64,000 nucleotides of DNA from Microbacterium sp. NIBRBAC000506063 (GTDB lineage Bacteria > Actinomycetota > Actinomycetes > Actinomycetales > Microbacteriaceae): positions 1,860,001 through 1,924,000 of the forward strand of contig NZ_CP072876.1 of assembly GCF_017968845.1 (NCBI RefSeq). Reading direction: 5' to 3'. A program made the position numbers and the translations under genes. This document shows, in pieces, positions 1 to 11,104 of the stretch. How positions within the stretch are numbered: the stretch's first letter is position 1; the number at the start of each line of letters is the position of its first letter. The notes under the pieces were generated by a model, which worked only from the letters and a program-made list of their open reading frames with translations, had not been told where the DNA came from and did not search any database.

Positions 1-2
1 GC

Positions 3-1507
<1,505 letters not shown>

Positions 1508-1553
1508 TGCCCTATCGCGCTCGTGCTGCGCAGCCGATCGAGCGCCGTGCTGG

Positions 1554-1593
1554 GGCGGCGTAGCGAGTCGATGTGTCGACTCGCTACGCCGCC
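1554..1593. terminator. Perfect hairpin after the ABC exporter
   Basis: An 18-bp perfect inverted repeat (1554-1571 with 1576-1593) closes on a TGTG loop, 46 nt after the exporter stop. It has no U tract, as is usual for high-GC actinobacterial terminators. It separates the exporter from the next gene. Confidence 0.75.
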
Positions 1594-1641
1594 ACGACGA
1601 TCGGGGATGCCCTGGGCCCCGCAGGCGAATAGCATCGAGGG

Positions 1642-2477
1642 GTGGAGATGTTCTGGCTGTGGGCCGCCGACTTCTGGTGGGTCGCCCCGAGCGCGATCGC
1701 CGCGGGCGGCCTCGGTGCCATCGGCCTGCATCGGCTCCGCCGGACCTCCGCCCGACGCCTGGCGTATGAGGCCGCCCGCGTCGAGCTCGCCGAGGCCCGC
1801 AAGGCCGCGGGGGCGCGGCGGAGCGAGCTGAAGGCGGCCCGCGCGGAGGTCGGGCGCCTCATCGCCGAGAGGGCGGCGACCCGCTCGCCCGCCGTCGATG
1901 TCGCCGGTGCCCGCCGGAGCGCGCGGCAGGCGGAGAAGGCGGTCAAGGCCGCCGACGCGACGGTGCGGGCGCTGCGCGCACGGCTGGCCGTCGCCCGCCA
2001 CGAACTGGCGGCGACGACGGATGCCGCCGACTACCCCCTCGCCGCGTCGGCGCGACCCACGACACCGTCACCGCCCGCTGGCTCGATTACGAGACCGACC
2101 CCGCCAAGCTCATCGCCTACCCTGCGATGAGCGATGTGCGAAACCCCGAGACGAAGGCGTTCCTCGACGCGTCCGAGCGCGCGCGGTGGCTGCGCCCGAC
2201 GGGGCAGAAGGCGGTCACCCCCGCGGAGTTCGCCCGCTATCGCGACGCCGTCGCGGAACTCGAGCGGGCCTTCGATGCCGCGGAGAAGGCGGCGAGGGCG
2301 AGCGCGCACGGCACGCGGGCCGCGGCATCCGATCCGCAGACGCTCCGCTGGCAGGAGACCGCACAGCAGGTCCTCTCTCGTTCGGCGGAAGCGCTGGACC
2401 GAGCAGCGGATGCCGCGGCATCCGCCCTCGCCGCGTGGAACAGCCGCGGGCAGCCTGACGACGAGAAGCCTCGGTGA
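1642..2477 (+). CDS. Hypothetical protein with N-terminal membrane segment and alanine-rich coiled coil
   Basis: I do not recognise a named family. The N terminus (MFWLWAADFWWVAP) is aromatic and hydrophobic and passes into a glycine-rich segment, so it is probably a single membrane anchor. Two long Ala/Arg/Glu-rich helical stretches (about residues 35-130 and 180-275) look like coiled coils, joined by a conserved-looking patch (RWLDYETDPAKLIAYPAMSD). One base is missing near 2045; the downstream part is otherwise read from 2127. The start is GTG 1642 or ATG 1648; the ribosome site does not decide. It ends 36 nt from the convergent phosphotransferase gene. Confidence 0.75.
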
Positions 2478-2513
2478 CACTCGTCGCCGACGCAATCGTA
2501 TGACGCAGAGCCG

Positions 2514-3613
2514 TCAGGGCATCGATGTTCGAACGACCTCCTCGATCAGCTGCTCTGCGTCTTCGAGCATCGCGGGACACCAGCTTCGAGGGTCGGTGCG
2601 AAAGCATCTCCGGGTCGCTGTCCCTGGAGCCATCGACTGTAGATCGCCTCGCAGAAGATCGCGGCCTTCCAGAGGGCCAGAACCTGGTACCAGGCAAGGC
2701 CCGACATATCGAGGCCTGTGAGGTCGCTGTACCTTTGAACGAGTTCGTCGCGCGAAGGGTATCCGGGCTCTCGGGTAACCGATGTCAACTGGATCGGGGT
2801 GAGCGGTCTGTCCGGCGCCGCATAGGTGGCGATGAGATATCCGAGATCAGCAAGGGGATCGCCGAGTGTGGACATCTCCCAGTCGAGGATTGCGGTTACC
2901 TGTGCGGGAGCGTTGCGGGCGTACATGAGGTTGCCGAGGCGATAGTCGCCATGGACGACGGAGTCCCGCTGGGTCACGGGGATGCGGGAGGCAAGCCAGT
3001 CACCGATCTCACGCACAGCCGAGAGCGAGCGGGATGCCGTTTGAGGCCAAAGTGCGGAAAAGCGCTGGATCTGTCGTTCAAGATAACCGTCAGGCCGGCC
3101 GATGGTGATAAGAGGTTCTTCGCGTACATCGAGCAGATGCAGGCCGGCCAGAGTGTCCACAGCCGCCATCCCGACCGCGCGGCGTTGGTCCATCGAGTCC
3201 AGAGCAACGGGAGAGCGCTCAGTGATCACAGTCCCGTCGAGGAAGTCCATGATGTAGAAGGGCACGCCCAGTACCCCGGAATCCTTGCATACGGAGAGGA
3301 TGTTCGGCACGGGAACTTCGGTCTCGGACAGAAGTCGCTGAATGCGTGCCTCGCGGATCATGTCATGAGTGGAAACAGGATGGGGAGGGCGCGGCCCTCG
3401 CCGAAGAACGAACGAACTGCTGTCGCAGCGGATCAGATAGGTGAAGTTGGATTGTCCCTCACCGATCCGCCGCCAGCTCAGAGGGCCTTCGCCGAGACCC
3501 TGTTGTTCGAGATAGCGCTGCAAGGAGTCAAGGATCAGTATTGGGGGCCGCTTCAGTTCCCTGGCTTCCTCCACCGTGGCGACGACTTCGACTCCGTCGG
3601 GGTGAGAGTTCAC
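2514..3613 (-). CDS. Phosphotransferase family protein (ACAD10/11-type aminoglycoside-phosphotransferase fold)
   Basis: This is a kinase of the APH fold, about 366 residues. Visible elements are the GQSNFTY loop, the FVLRRGP strand with its lysine-equivalent region, the catalytic loop HGDYRLGN, and DWEMSTLGDPLADLGYL carrying the metal-binding aspartate. This subfamily is the one fused to acyl-CoA dehydrogenase in animal ACAD10/11 and related to LvaA of levulinate catabolism, which phosphorylates 4-hydroxyacyl-CoA. Its start overlaps the acyl-CoA dehydrogenase stop by 4 nt, so the two are probably translationally coupled. One base is missing near 2573; restoring it gives an ordinary C terminus ending at 2514. 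The role in 4-hydroxyacyl-CoA metabolism is inferred from fold and context. Confidence 0.9.
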
Positions 3614-4821
3614 GCGTCACCTGCCTGAACCACATCTTGGCGCGCGTAACCAGAGCGGCGTCGGGTGTTTCCCGCGTGACGGGCTATCGCCCAGCGGTGC
3701 GTTTCGTTTGAGCCGTCGTAGATGCGAAACGGTCGTACCTCGTTGATGTACTGCGCGAGCGGAAGGGCATCGGAGACCCCGTCGCCGCCAGTGAGCTGGA
3801 TGGCCCGGTCCATGACGCGAAAGATGGCCTCCGAGCAGTAGACCTTCGCTACAGAACTCATGGCTGAGCCGACCCGAGAGTCCTCGGCCAGAAGCTTGAC
3901 GGCTTTGTCTATCATCGCATCCGAGGTTTCGATGTCGATGACGGAATCGGCGATCATCGTCTGGGCGATGCCGAGGTCCTGGAGCAATGAGCCGAACACC
4001 TCTCGGTGGGCGGCGCGATCCAGCGCGATGTCAAGCGAGCGTCGGGCAAGCCCAAGCCAGCGCATGCAGTGAGTGAGGCGTGCGGGCCCAAGGCGCACTT
4101 GCGCGTAGGAGAACCCTCGGCCCGGCTCGCCGAGCACAGCGTTGTCGGAGACGAGACAGTTCTCGAAGTGAACATAAGGGTGACCGCCATCGATCGCGCG
4201 ATCTGTGGTGTGGATCGCCTCGCCGATCCTCACTCCGGGGTTGCTCATGTCAACGAGCAGCATCGTTGAGCCTGCGGGGACTCCCTCCGACTCCTCATTG
4301 CGGGCCATGACAATGGCGAACGCAGCGCCGTTCGCGCCGCTAATGAACCGTTTCTCTCCGTCGATCCGCCATCCTCCGTCGACTCGGGTCGCGGTTGTGC
4401 TCAACGCCGCCGGATCGCTACCCGCTCCCGGATGGGGCTCCGTCATCGCAAAGCAGGAGCGAATCTGCCCGCGGGCGAGTGGCGCGAGGAAGGCATCTCT
4501 CTGCTCCGGCGAGGCGATGGCTTCAAGCAGGTACATGTTGCCCTCGTCCGGAGCCATGCAGTTGATCACGGACGGACCGATAGGTGAGTATCCCGCTTCT
4601 TGGAATATCGGCGACCATTGACGTATGTCAAGACCCAAGCCGCCGAACTCTTTGGGCGCCTGGGGAGCAAAGACACCCGCCCGTCTTGCCTCGGCTGCAA
4701 GCGCATGACGAACATCCGGGTCGAGCCGTTCGCCAGGCTTCGGCTCCGCGGGGATGACCGTCTCCCGGATGAACGTCCGAGTCGCTGATCGTAGATCGTC
4801 CAAGACTGCGGTTTCCATCAT
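3610..4821 (-). CDS. Acyl-CoA dehydrogenase family protein
   Basis: An FAD flavoprotein of 403 residues, the usual length for the family, with an unbroken frame. Family signatures are CFAMTEPHPGAGSDP in the flavin-binding middle domain, GEKRFISGANGA, and the C-terminal QLTGGDGVSDALPLAQYINEVRPFRIYDGSNE region typical of the ACAD10/11 branch (GSNE...H near the end). It normally introduces an alpha,beta double bond in acyl-CoA. Beside an APH-type kinase it may instead process phosphorylated 4-hydroxyacyl-CoA, as proposed for ACAD10/11 and LvaC. The 4-nt overlap with the kinase gene and a 54-nt gap from the ligase place it inside the minus-strand operon. Confidence 0.93.
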   Translation of the reverse strand: MMETAVLDDLRSATRTFIRETVIPAEPKPGERLDPDVRHALAAEARRAGVFAPQAPKEFGGLGLDIRQWSPIFQEAGYSPIGPSVINCMAPDEGNMYLLEAIASPEQRDAFLAPLARGQIRSCFAMTEPHPGAGSDPAALSTTATRVDGGWRIDGEKRFISGANGAAFAIVMARNEESEGVPAGSTMLLVDMSNPGVRIGEAIHTTDRAIDGGHPYVHFENCLVSDNAVLGEPGRGFSYAQVRLGPARLTHCMRWLGLARRSLDIALDRAAHREVFGSLLQDLGIAQTMIADSVIDIETSDAMIDKAVKLLAEDSRVGSAMSSVAKVYCSEAIFRVMDRAIQLTGGDGVSDALPLAQYINEVRPFRIYDGSNETHRWAIARHAGNTRRRSGYARQDVVQAGDA

Positions 4822-4875
4822 GTTCTCGTCTTCCTGCTCTGCCTGAGAGCCGGTGGGAGATGAGCAGCGCTCTCG

Positions 4876-6467
4876 TCAACGCTCCATGACATGACGCATC
4901 TCCTCCCTGGCGGTTGTGCGTAGTTCGCTCTTGCGAACCTTTCCCGTGGATGTGCGTGGCAGCGCGTTCACCTTCTCGAACCGGTCCGGCACCTTGTAGT
5001 GCGCCAGCCGTTCACGGAGGAAGGCGCGTAACGCCTCGGGAGAGGGCCGGTCCGGGACTGGGTGACGATGAAAGCGACCGGGCGTTCGCCCCAGTGCGGA
5101 TGCGGGGCCGCGACGACCGCGGCGTCGAGGATCTCCGGATGCGCGAGCAATGCGTTCTCGACCTCGATCGAGGAGATGTTCTCTCCGCCGGAGATGATGA
5201 GATCCTTTGCGCGGTCGCGCAACTCGATATAGCCGTCCGGGTGCATGACTCCGATGTCGCCGGAATGGAACCAGCCTCCCTCGAAGGCCGTCCGGGTGGC
5301 TTCGGGATCGCCGAAGTAACCGAGCATGACGTTGTTGCCGCGCATGACGATCTCGCCGAGCGACTCGCCGTCAGCAGGGACGTCGGCCATCTCGGCGTCT
5401 ACGACGCGCACTTCTCCGGACTGGATCATCGGGACGCCCTGACGCGCCATTCGCTCTGCGCGCTGGGCAGCGGGCAGAGCGCTCCAGGACTCCTGGTACT
5501 CGCAGAGCGTGTAGGGGCCGTAGACCTCGGTCAGCCCGTAGGCGTGCGTGACCTTCACGCCTATGGACTCGAGACGGGCGATGATGGTGGGGCTCGGCGG
5601 AGCCCCACCGGTGATCATCGTCAAGGGCTGGTCGAGCGGATGCGACTGAGGGGCATCCGCGATCACCGACAGAACCGTCGGCGCCCCGCAGAGGTGGGTC
5701 ACGCCGACCTCGTCGATCGCCCGCCACACCGCCTCTTCGCGCACGGCGCGCAGACACACGTGCAGACCGGCGGCGGCGGTGACCGCCCAGGCGGTGCACC
5801 AGCCGTTGCAGTGGAACATCGGCAGGGTCCACAGATAGCGCGTCGCGCTGTCGAAGCCGGTATGTGCGAGGAGACCGAGAGAGGTGAGCGCCGCACCTCG
5901 GTGGCTGTACATGACGCCCTTGGGCCGCCCTGTCGTTCCGGAGGTGTAGTTGATGGAGATGACCGCGTTCTCGTCATCGATCACCCAAGGACGTGCGGGG
6001 AGCCCCGAGCCCTCGTCGAGGAGAGAGGCGTAGGAGCCCGAGCCCGCCCAAGCCTCGCCGAGTGCGATGATCTCGGGGCCGGTCTCCAGTTCGATCACCG
6101 CGGCGGCAGCGACCTCTCGGTACTCTGGGTCGACGAAAAGCATCCGTGCCCCGGAATGCTCCAGGATGCTCGTGATCTCGGAGGCGGACAGGCGTGTGTT
6201 GATTGCGACGAGCGCCGCCCCCGCGAGCGGGACCGCGAAGTGCGCGATGAGGAGTTCGGGCACGTTCGGCGCGAGGACCGCGATCCGATCGCCAGGCTCG
6301 ATGCGTGCCGCGATCGCTCGCGCCGCGTACTGCGCCTGCGTGGCGAATTCGGCATAGCTGAGGCTGTCGCCCTCGTTGCGGATCGCCTCGCGTTCGGGAA
6401 AGACAGAAGCCGCGCGCTCGAGGAACGCGAGAGGGCTCAGCGGCCTGATGTTGGCTGGGAGGGACAT
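4876..6467 (-). CDS. AMP-dependent acyl-CoA synthetase (medium/long-chain or aryl acid-CoA ligase)
   Basis: An ANL-superfamily enzyme of about 530 residues that would activate a carboxylic acid to its CoA thioester through an acyl-AMP. Motifs in order are the P-loop YTSGTTGRPKGV, the A5 segment AYGLTEVYGPY, WFHSGDIGVMHPDGY and RAKDLIISGGENISS. The C-terminal lysine region TSTGKVRKSEL is recovered only after restoring one base near 5058. ATG at 6467 is chosen because GGAG lies 6 nt upstream; an in-frame ATG at 6494 has no such site. It supplies acyl-CoA to the dehydrogenase and kinase genes downstream. The substrate cannot be read from sequence. Confidence 0.92.
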
Positions 6468-6498
6468 CTTCGTCTCCGTGGGTGCGACGTCCACCGGT

Positions 6499-7343
6499 TC
6501 AGGCGGATCGGAATTCCTGCTTCTGCCGCCCGAGGCCTTCGATCTCGATCTCGACGACGTCGCCGGGCTTCAGATAGGGGAATCGCCCTGAGAGCGCGAC
6601 CCCTTCCGGCGTGCCGGTCAGGACGAGATCGCCGGGCTCAAGCACGAGGTACTGGCTGAGGTGCCAGATGATCGTCTCGACGTCGAAGATCATGTCCGCG
6701 GTGCGGGAGTCCTGCCGAGGCTCGCCGTTGACCCAGCTCCGCAGACGCAGATCGCGGTGGTCAAGCTCATCGGCGGTCACCAGCCACGGGCCGGTGGGGT
6801 TGAAGCCCTCCGCGCATTTGCCCTTGCTCCACTGGCCGCCGGATTCGTCGAGCTGAAAGGTCCGCTCGGAGACATCGTTGACCGCGACGAAGCCCGCGAT
6901 CACCGCCTGCGCATCAGCGGGCGAGGCGAGATAGCTGGCGCGCCGCCCGATGACGACGCCGAGCTCGACCTCCCAGTCGGTCTTCTCGCTGCGGCGAGGG
7001 ATCGTCACGGGGTCATCAGGGCCTACGACGGTGTTCGGCGTCTTGAGAAAGATGATCGGGACATCCGGAGGGCGGAGCCGGATTCCGCCGCATGGGCAGC
7101 GTAGTTCATGCCGATGCAGATGACGGCGCTCGGCCGGACGATCGGGGCGCCGAAGCGCAGCCCCGCTCCGTCCACTGCGGGCAGTTCGCCCGCCGCCAGA
7201 GCGGCGGCTGCGCGAGACGGCCCGTCGCCGGAGAGGAAGTCGCCGTCGATGTCCGTCGTGATCCTGCGCAGATCGCGGATCGTGTCGCCGTCGATGATGA
7301 CGGGAAACTCCTGCCCGGGCGGACCGATCCTCGCGAACCTCAT
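6499..7343 (-). CDS. Fumarylacetoacetate hydrolase (FAH) family protein
   Basis: About 281 residues with the FAH fold: CIGMNYAAHAAESG at the start of the catalytic domain, the metal-binding DWEVELGVVIG (E and D ligands), VNDVSER, and the closing VLTGTPEGV. The N-terminal half resembles the branch acting on 2,4-diketo-3-deoxy sugar acids (non-phosphorylative L-fucose/L-rhamnose breakdown), but other acylpyruvase or isomerase functions are possible. Its start overlaps the alcohol dehydrogenase stop by 4 nt. One base is missing near 7075. Without that correction a false fusion with the upstream dehydrogenase appears. Confidence 0.9.
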
Positions 7344-8392
7344 CGGATCGCCTCGAACCGTGCGACCCGCACTGCCTCCTCGGAGAGCGGTCGGGACAGG
7401 AGCAGCGTCTTGTTCGCCCCGAGGTTCCCTTGGCGACCTCGTGGAAGGCACGGGGCCCGTCCTCGAGCGGCAGCATCCGGTCGATGAGCAGCCCGAGCTC
7501 CGGTCTGCCCTCCGAGACCCATTCGGCGGTCGAGCGAAAGTGCTCGTCCGAGTAGCAATAGCTGCCGAGGAGCACGCGCTCGAAACCGCTGAATCCGTAG
7601 GGGCGCAGCAACAGCTCGCGCGTGCCCATGCCGACGAGGACGATCCGTGCGCCGGGTGCGGCGACATCCACTGCATCCTGGAGACTGGCTTCGACGCCGA
7701 CGGCGTCCACGACGAGCGTCGCCGTGCCGCCGAGATGCTCGTGGACGGCGGCGGCGAGATGCTCGGGCGCGGTCACGGAGAATCCCAGTCGTTCCAGAAC
7801 CTCCCGGCGCGCATCGATCGGCTCGCTCACGAGCACGGCGTTGATGCCCGCTCTCCGTGCGCCGATCGCGGCAGCCTGGCCGATCGGTCCGCCTCCGATC
7901 ACGACGACCCGGTCGCCGTCGCGCGGAGCGCCGCGCATGACGGCGTGGAATCCGACGGCGAGCGGTTCGATGAGGGCGCCGTGCTCCACTGGCATCGTCT
8001 CCCGCAGAGGTACGATGTTGCCGGCTGGAACCGTGACCGCGTCTGCGAAGCTGCCCGGAAGATCTGGATCCACGCCGAGGACTCGCAGGACGGGGCAGAT
8101 CTGCGGCTGTCGGTCGAGGCACGCATCGCATGTCCCGCAGCCGAGCAGCGGATTGATGGTGACGAGTGTGCCGGCGGACAGGGCACCGAGCGATTCGCGG
8201 AGACGGCCCACGGTCTCGTGGCCCATGACCTGTCCGCCGACTCGGCGTCCGGTCTCGCCCGTGTACCCGTGGGCGTCGGAGCCGCAGATGCCGGTGGCGA
8301 CGACATCGACGACGGCCCAGTCCGCGGGGGTTCGGGATCCGGCCCGTCGATGAGCTCCATGCTCCAGGGCCGGTGTAGGCGAGGCTGCGCAT
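7340..8392 (-). CDS. Zinc-dependent alcohol dehydrogenase (sorbitol/threonine dehydrogenase-like MDR)
   Basis: A medium-chain dehydrogenase/reductase of about 351 residues. Visible elements are the catalytic zinc ligands in TGICGSDAHG and GHE, a structural-zinc loop with cysteines GCGTCDACLDRQPQIC, the substrate-side IEPLAVGFHA, and the NAD-binding VIGGGPIGQAAA. It would oxidise a secondary alcohol of a sugar or sugar acid. Three bases are missing (near 8350, 8320 and 7425), which cancel in length. Start and stop overlap the neighbouring genes by 3-4 nt on both sides, so it is a tightly coupled operon member. Confidence 0.88.
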   Translation of the reverse strand: MRSLAYTGPGAWSSSTGRIPNPRGLGRRRCRRHRHLRLRRPRVHGRDRTPSRRTGHGPRDRGPSPRIARCPVRRHTRHHQSAARLRDMRCVPRPTAADLPRPASPRRGSRSSGQLRRRGHGSSRQHRTSAGDDASGARRPHRTARRRIPRRHARRSARRRPGRRDRRRTDRPGCRDRRTESGHQRRARERADRCAPGGSGTTGILRDRARASRRRRPRASRRHGDARRGRRRRRSQSPGCSGCRRTRRTDRPRRHGHARAVAAPLRIQRFRARAPRQLLLLGRALSLDRRMGLGGQTGARAAHRPDAAARGRAPCLPRGRQGNLGANKTLLLSRPLSEEAVRVARFEAIR

Positions 8393-9164
8393 CAGGCGAC
8401 CACGCCGTCCGGGAAGCGCTCGAAGTTGCCCGGATCATAGATCGGCAGGATGATGTCGGCTGTCTTCCGCACCCGCTCGTAGGCGGCGAGGATCTCGTAC
8501 ATGTTCTCGTTGATCCCGAGAGGCACGTTCTCGGTGACGTTGCGCAGGTGGAAGTAGCTGTCCGAGATGGCGACGACGCCCTGGGCGGTCTCGGCCTCGA
8601 GCACGAGGGAGGCGCGGTGGTGACCCCCGACCACCAGGTCCGCAGGCCGGGGGCGATGACGTCCTCGTCCTTGAGCAACCGTACGCGCGGCCAGGCCGTC
8701 GTGACGAGCGGCACGAGGATGTCGTCCGGGATGCTCGTCGCCCGGTTGTCGTGCGGATGCTCGTGCGTGGTATGGAAGTGCACCCAACCGCGCTCGGCGA
8801 TGCAGATCGTCGCGTTCGGGAAGGCGAGCACGTTGCTCACCGTGTAGAGCTGCAGTGGAGTGAGGATGACGTGGGTGATCTGTTCGGGAGCGACACCGAG
8901 CGCGGCGAGCTGGTCGAGTACGAACCAGCCCTCCGGACGGCGCATTCGCGCCTTCTCGCCCAGGAAGCTCGCCCATCCTGCGTTCATCGGCTCGAGGTCG
9001 AGGGCGGGACCGGTGTTGACGAGGGCGAGCACCCCTTCGCCGCGGATGAGCTGCACCTGGAAGGTGAGCGGATGCCACCGATCGAAGTCGTTCATCCAGT
9101 ACAGCTCGGGGCCGGGGATGATCGCCTCGCCGACCGGGATCGTCGTCACCGAATACGTGGTCAT
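8392..9164 (-). CDS. Metallo-beta-lactamase-fold protein with degenerate metal site
   Basis: About 257 residues in the overall layout of lactonase-like MBL proteins: a strand ending ALVNTGPALD, ITHVILTPLQLYTVSN where active members carry HxHxDH, then GGHHRASLVL and VAISDSYF. The first histidine motif is replaced (TPLQLYT) and the last ligand position reads PIYDP, so most metal ligands appear to be absent. Only the GGHH histidine and the SDS aspartate remain. It may be a non-hydrolytic relative or bind metal differently. One base is missing near 8628. Its start overlaps the gntR stop by 4 nt. Confidence 0.8.
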
Positions 9165-9874
9165 GCGGTCTCCTCCGGTTCGGGAGAACCGGGCTCAGCG
9201 TCGAGCCGTTCGAGTTCGCCACGCACCTGCCTGAGGTGCAGGTGCATCGCTGACGAGGCGGCGATCACATCGCCGGCGCGCAGTGCGTCGAGAATCTGTC
9301 CGTGCCACAGCAGCGCCCGGTCCACAGCGCCCGGCACGGCGACCGACTCGACCCGGGCACGGTAACCCAGGCCGGTGATTGAAGCGTGCATGGAGACGAG
9401 GATCGCGTTGTCGGTGGCCCGGGCGATCGCGTCGTGGAACGCGATGTCGAGTTCGGCGTGCTCTTCTGCGGAGTCGCGGGCGGCAGCGAGCCGGGCGTCG
9501 ATCGCGGCGATCTCCTCGATGTTCTCATCGCTCGCTCTCTCGGCGGCGATCGCCGCGATGTGAGGCTCCAGCAGCTCGCGCGCCTCCTGGAGCATCGAGA
9601 AGTATTCGCGAGGGTTGGTCACGGTCAGGAAGTCCTGGTCGAGGACGTGCCAGCGGAACTTGGGCGCGACGACGGCGACGCTGCCCTGCCGGACGATGAT
9701 GAACCCCTTCGCGTCGAGGGCCTGGAGGGCTTCGCGCACGACGCTTCGGCCGACCCCGTAGGAGTCGCAGAGCACGGACTCCGGAGGAAGGGGGTCCCCT
9801 GGCGAGACCTCTCCCGCACCGATGCGTCGGAGATAATCGTTGACGATGGCGTTACTCAGTCGTGTACGCGCCAC
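9161..9874 (-). CDS. GntR-family regulator (FadR/FCD subfamily)
   Basis: A 237-residue transcription factor with an unbroken frame. The N-terminal winged helix covers about residues 5-70 (AIVNDYLRRIGAGEVSPGD, then SYGVGRSVVREALQALDAKGF). The C-terminal all-helical FCD ligand domain includes HAELDIAFHDAIARATDN, with the Asp/His pattern used to bind a metal and a carboxylate ligand. GTG at 9874 is chosen because GGGAGG lies just upstream; the longer in-frame reading is low-complexity Arg-rich sequence. It heads the minus-strand operon and lies divergent to the 2-hydroxyacid dehydrogenase operon, so it probably controls both from the region 9875-10141. Confidence 0.92.
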   Translation of the reverse strand: MARTRLSNAIVNDYLRRIGAGEVSPGDPLPPESVLCDSYGVGRSVVREALQALDAKGFIIVRQGSVAVVAPKFRWHVLDQDFLTVTNPREYFSMLQEARELLEPHIAAIAAERASDENIEEIAAIDARLAAARDSAEEHAELDIAFHDAIARATDNAILVSMHASITGLGYRARVESVAVPGAVDRALLWHGQILDALRAGDVIAASSAMHLHLRQVRGELERLDAEPGSPEPEETA

Positions 9875-10141
9875 GATCCGCCACCTCCCTCTCTGTGCTT
9901 CGTCTGCTGCACGCCGGAAGCGACCGCTCCCACCTCGTCGTCCTGTCTGGCCCGCTGTCATCCTATTGTGACGGTCGGGCGCCGGACGGTCCGGCATCGT
10001 TCGGAACGACGGTTTGCGCGATGGTGCGCGGTGCTGCCTGGTTCGGCACGAGATTAGCCACTGTTCAGATATGTGTCAAGATTGGTGTGCAAAGAAGGGC
10101 TATTTTCCGCGAGTTATACACTCACCTATATGAAGGGTTCG
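9875..10141. promoter_or_regulatory. Divergent intergenic promoter region between gntR and the 2-hydroxyacid dehydrogenase operon
   Basis: These 267 non-coding bases separate two operons reading away from each other. The stretch 10055-10135 is clearly AT-richer than the surroundings, includes TATACA at 10116-10121, and probably carries the promoters and GntR sites. I could not identify a convincing palindromic operator or matched -35/-10 pair by eye. Confidence 0.5.
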
Positions 10142-11077
10142 ATGATGCGCCCCATTGTTCTTCTCACCGACAACGACCTCGGCGACCGTTCTCTGGAGAC
10201 CGGGTGGCTGCGCGATGCCCTCGATGCCGAGGTCGTCGTGGCCGACTGTCGAACGACCGAGCAGGTGCGAGAGCAGATCGAACGGCATCGGCCTGCTGCC
10301 ATCGTCACGCAGTGGGCGCCCATCGACGCCGCGGCGATCGCAGCGGCCGAGGACTGCCGGGTCATCAGCAGGATCGGGATCGGCGTGGACATGATCGACC
10401 TGACGGCCGCACGCGAAGCCGGCATCCCGGTCCGCAACGTCCCGCATTACTGCACGGAGGAAGTCGCGACGCACGCGGTGGCGATGGCCCTCGCCCTCTG
10501 GCGCCGCCTGCCGCAGCTCGATGCGGAGGTTCGCGCCGGAACATGGGCGGCGGCGACCCACGCACCGCACATCGGACGGCTCTCCGAGGCCACCCTCGGC
10601 CTCATCGGCTGCGGCAGGATCGGCACTCTCGTCGGGCGCGCCTTCGAAGCATGGGGCGCCAAGGTCATCGTCGTCGACCCGGCGCCGGCCAATGATCCGT
10701 GGGCCCGGGTCGAGCTGAACCAGCTCGCGGAGGAGGCCGACATCATCAGTCTGCACGCGCCGCTCCTGCCGCAGACGCACCATGTCGTCGATACCGAGCT
10801 GCTCTGGTCGATGCCGCGTCGTCCCGTGCTCGTCAACACCTCTCGCGGCGGGCTCGTGGATCTCGCCGCCGCGGTCGAAGCGGTGACCGAGGGGCGGCTG
10901 CGCGGGCTCGGCCTCGACGTGTTCGAGGAGGAGCCGATCGCGGGAGATCACCCGGTACGCATGGCGCCGAACACTCTGCTGGGTCCTCACGCCGCATGGT
11001 GTTCGCAGCAGGCGCTGCCCGATCTGCGCCGCGGGGCGATCGACAATGTGATCGAGGCGCTCGGCGGCGCGCGCTGA
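10142..11077 (+). CDS. D-isomer-specific 2-hydroxyacid dehydrogenase (C-terminal-binding-protein branch)
   Basis: A 311-residue NAD-dependent reductase with an unbroken frame. It has the split catalytic domain, the Rossmann motif GLIGCGRIGTLVGRAFEAWG, NTSRGGLVD with the substrate-binding arginine, the catalytic-acid region DVFEEEP, and a terminal PHAAWCS where the catalytic histidine sits (H followed by A and W, as in CtBP-like and glycerate/phosphoglycerate dehydrogenases). It interconverts a 2-oxoacid and a D-2-hydroxyacid. ATG 10142 has GAAGGG 5 nt upstream; ATG 10145 is an alternative. It is first in the plus-strand operon opposite gntR. Confidence 0.92.
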   Translation: MMRPIVLLTDNDLGDRSLETGWLRDALDAEVVVADCRTTEQVREQIERHRPAAIVTQWAPIDAAAIAAAEDCRVISRIGIGVDMIDLTAAREAGIPVRNVPHYCTEEVATHAVAMALALWRRLPQLDAEVRAGTWAAATHAPHIGRLSEATLGLIGCGRIGTLVGRAFEAWGAKVIVVDPAPANDPWARVELNQLAEEADIISLHAPLLPQTHHVVDTELLWSMPRRPVLVNTSRGGLVDLAAAVEAVTEGRLRGLGLDVFEEEPIAGDHPVRMAPNTLLGPHAAWCSQQALPDLRRGAIDNVIEALGGAR

Positions 11078-11104
11078 CCAGACCCGAGAATCGAGAGGAT
11101 CACC

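Noticed and set aside
2514..3613. Aminoglycoside resistance gene
   Set aside because: The protein has the APH fold, but its loops (GQSNFTY, WEMSTLGDPLADLGYL) and its overlap with an acyl-CoA dehydrogenase gene fit the ACAD10/11-type subfamily, not antibiotic kinases.
6499..8226. Apparent 575-residue alcohol dehydrogenase-FAH fusion
   Set aside because: The middle ~100 residues are Arg-rich nonsense. Two missing bases bring the two genes back into one frame by accident; each gene has its own start and stop after repair.
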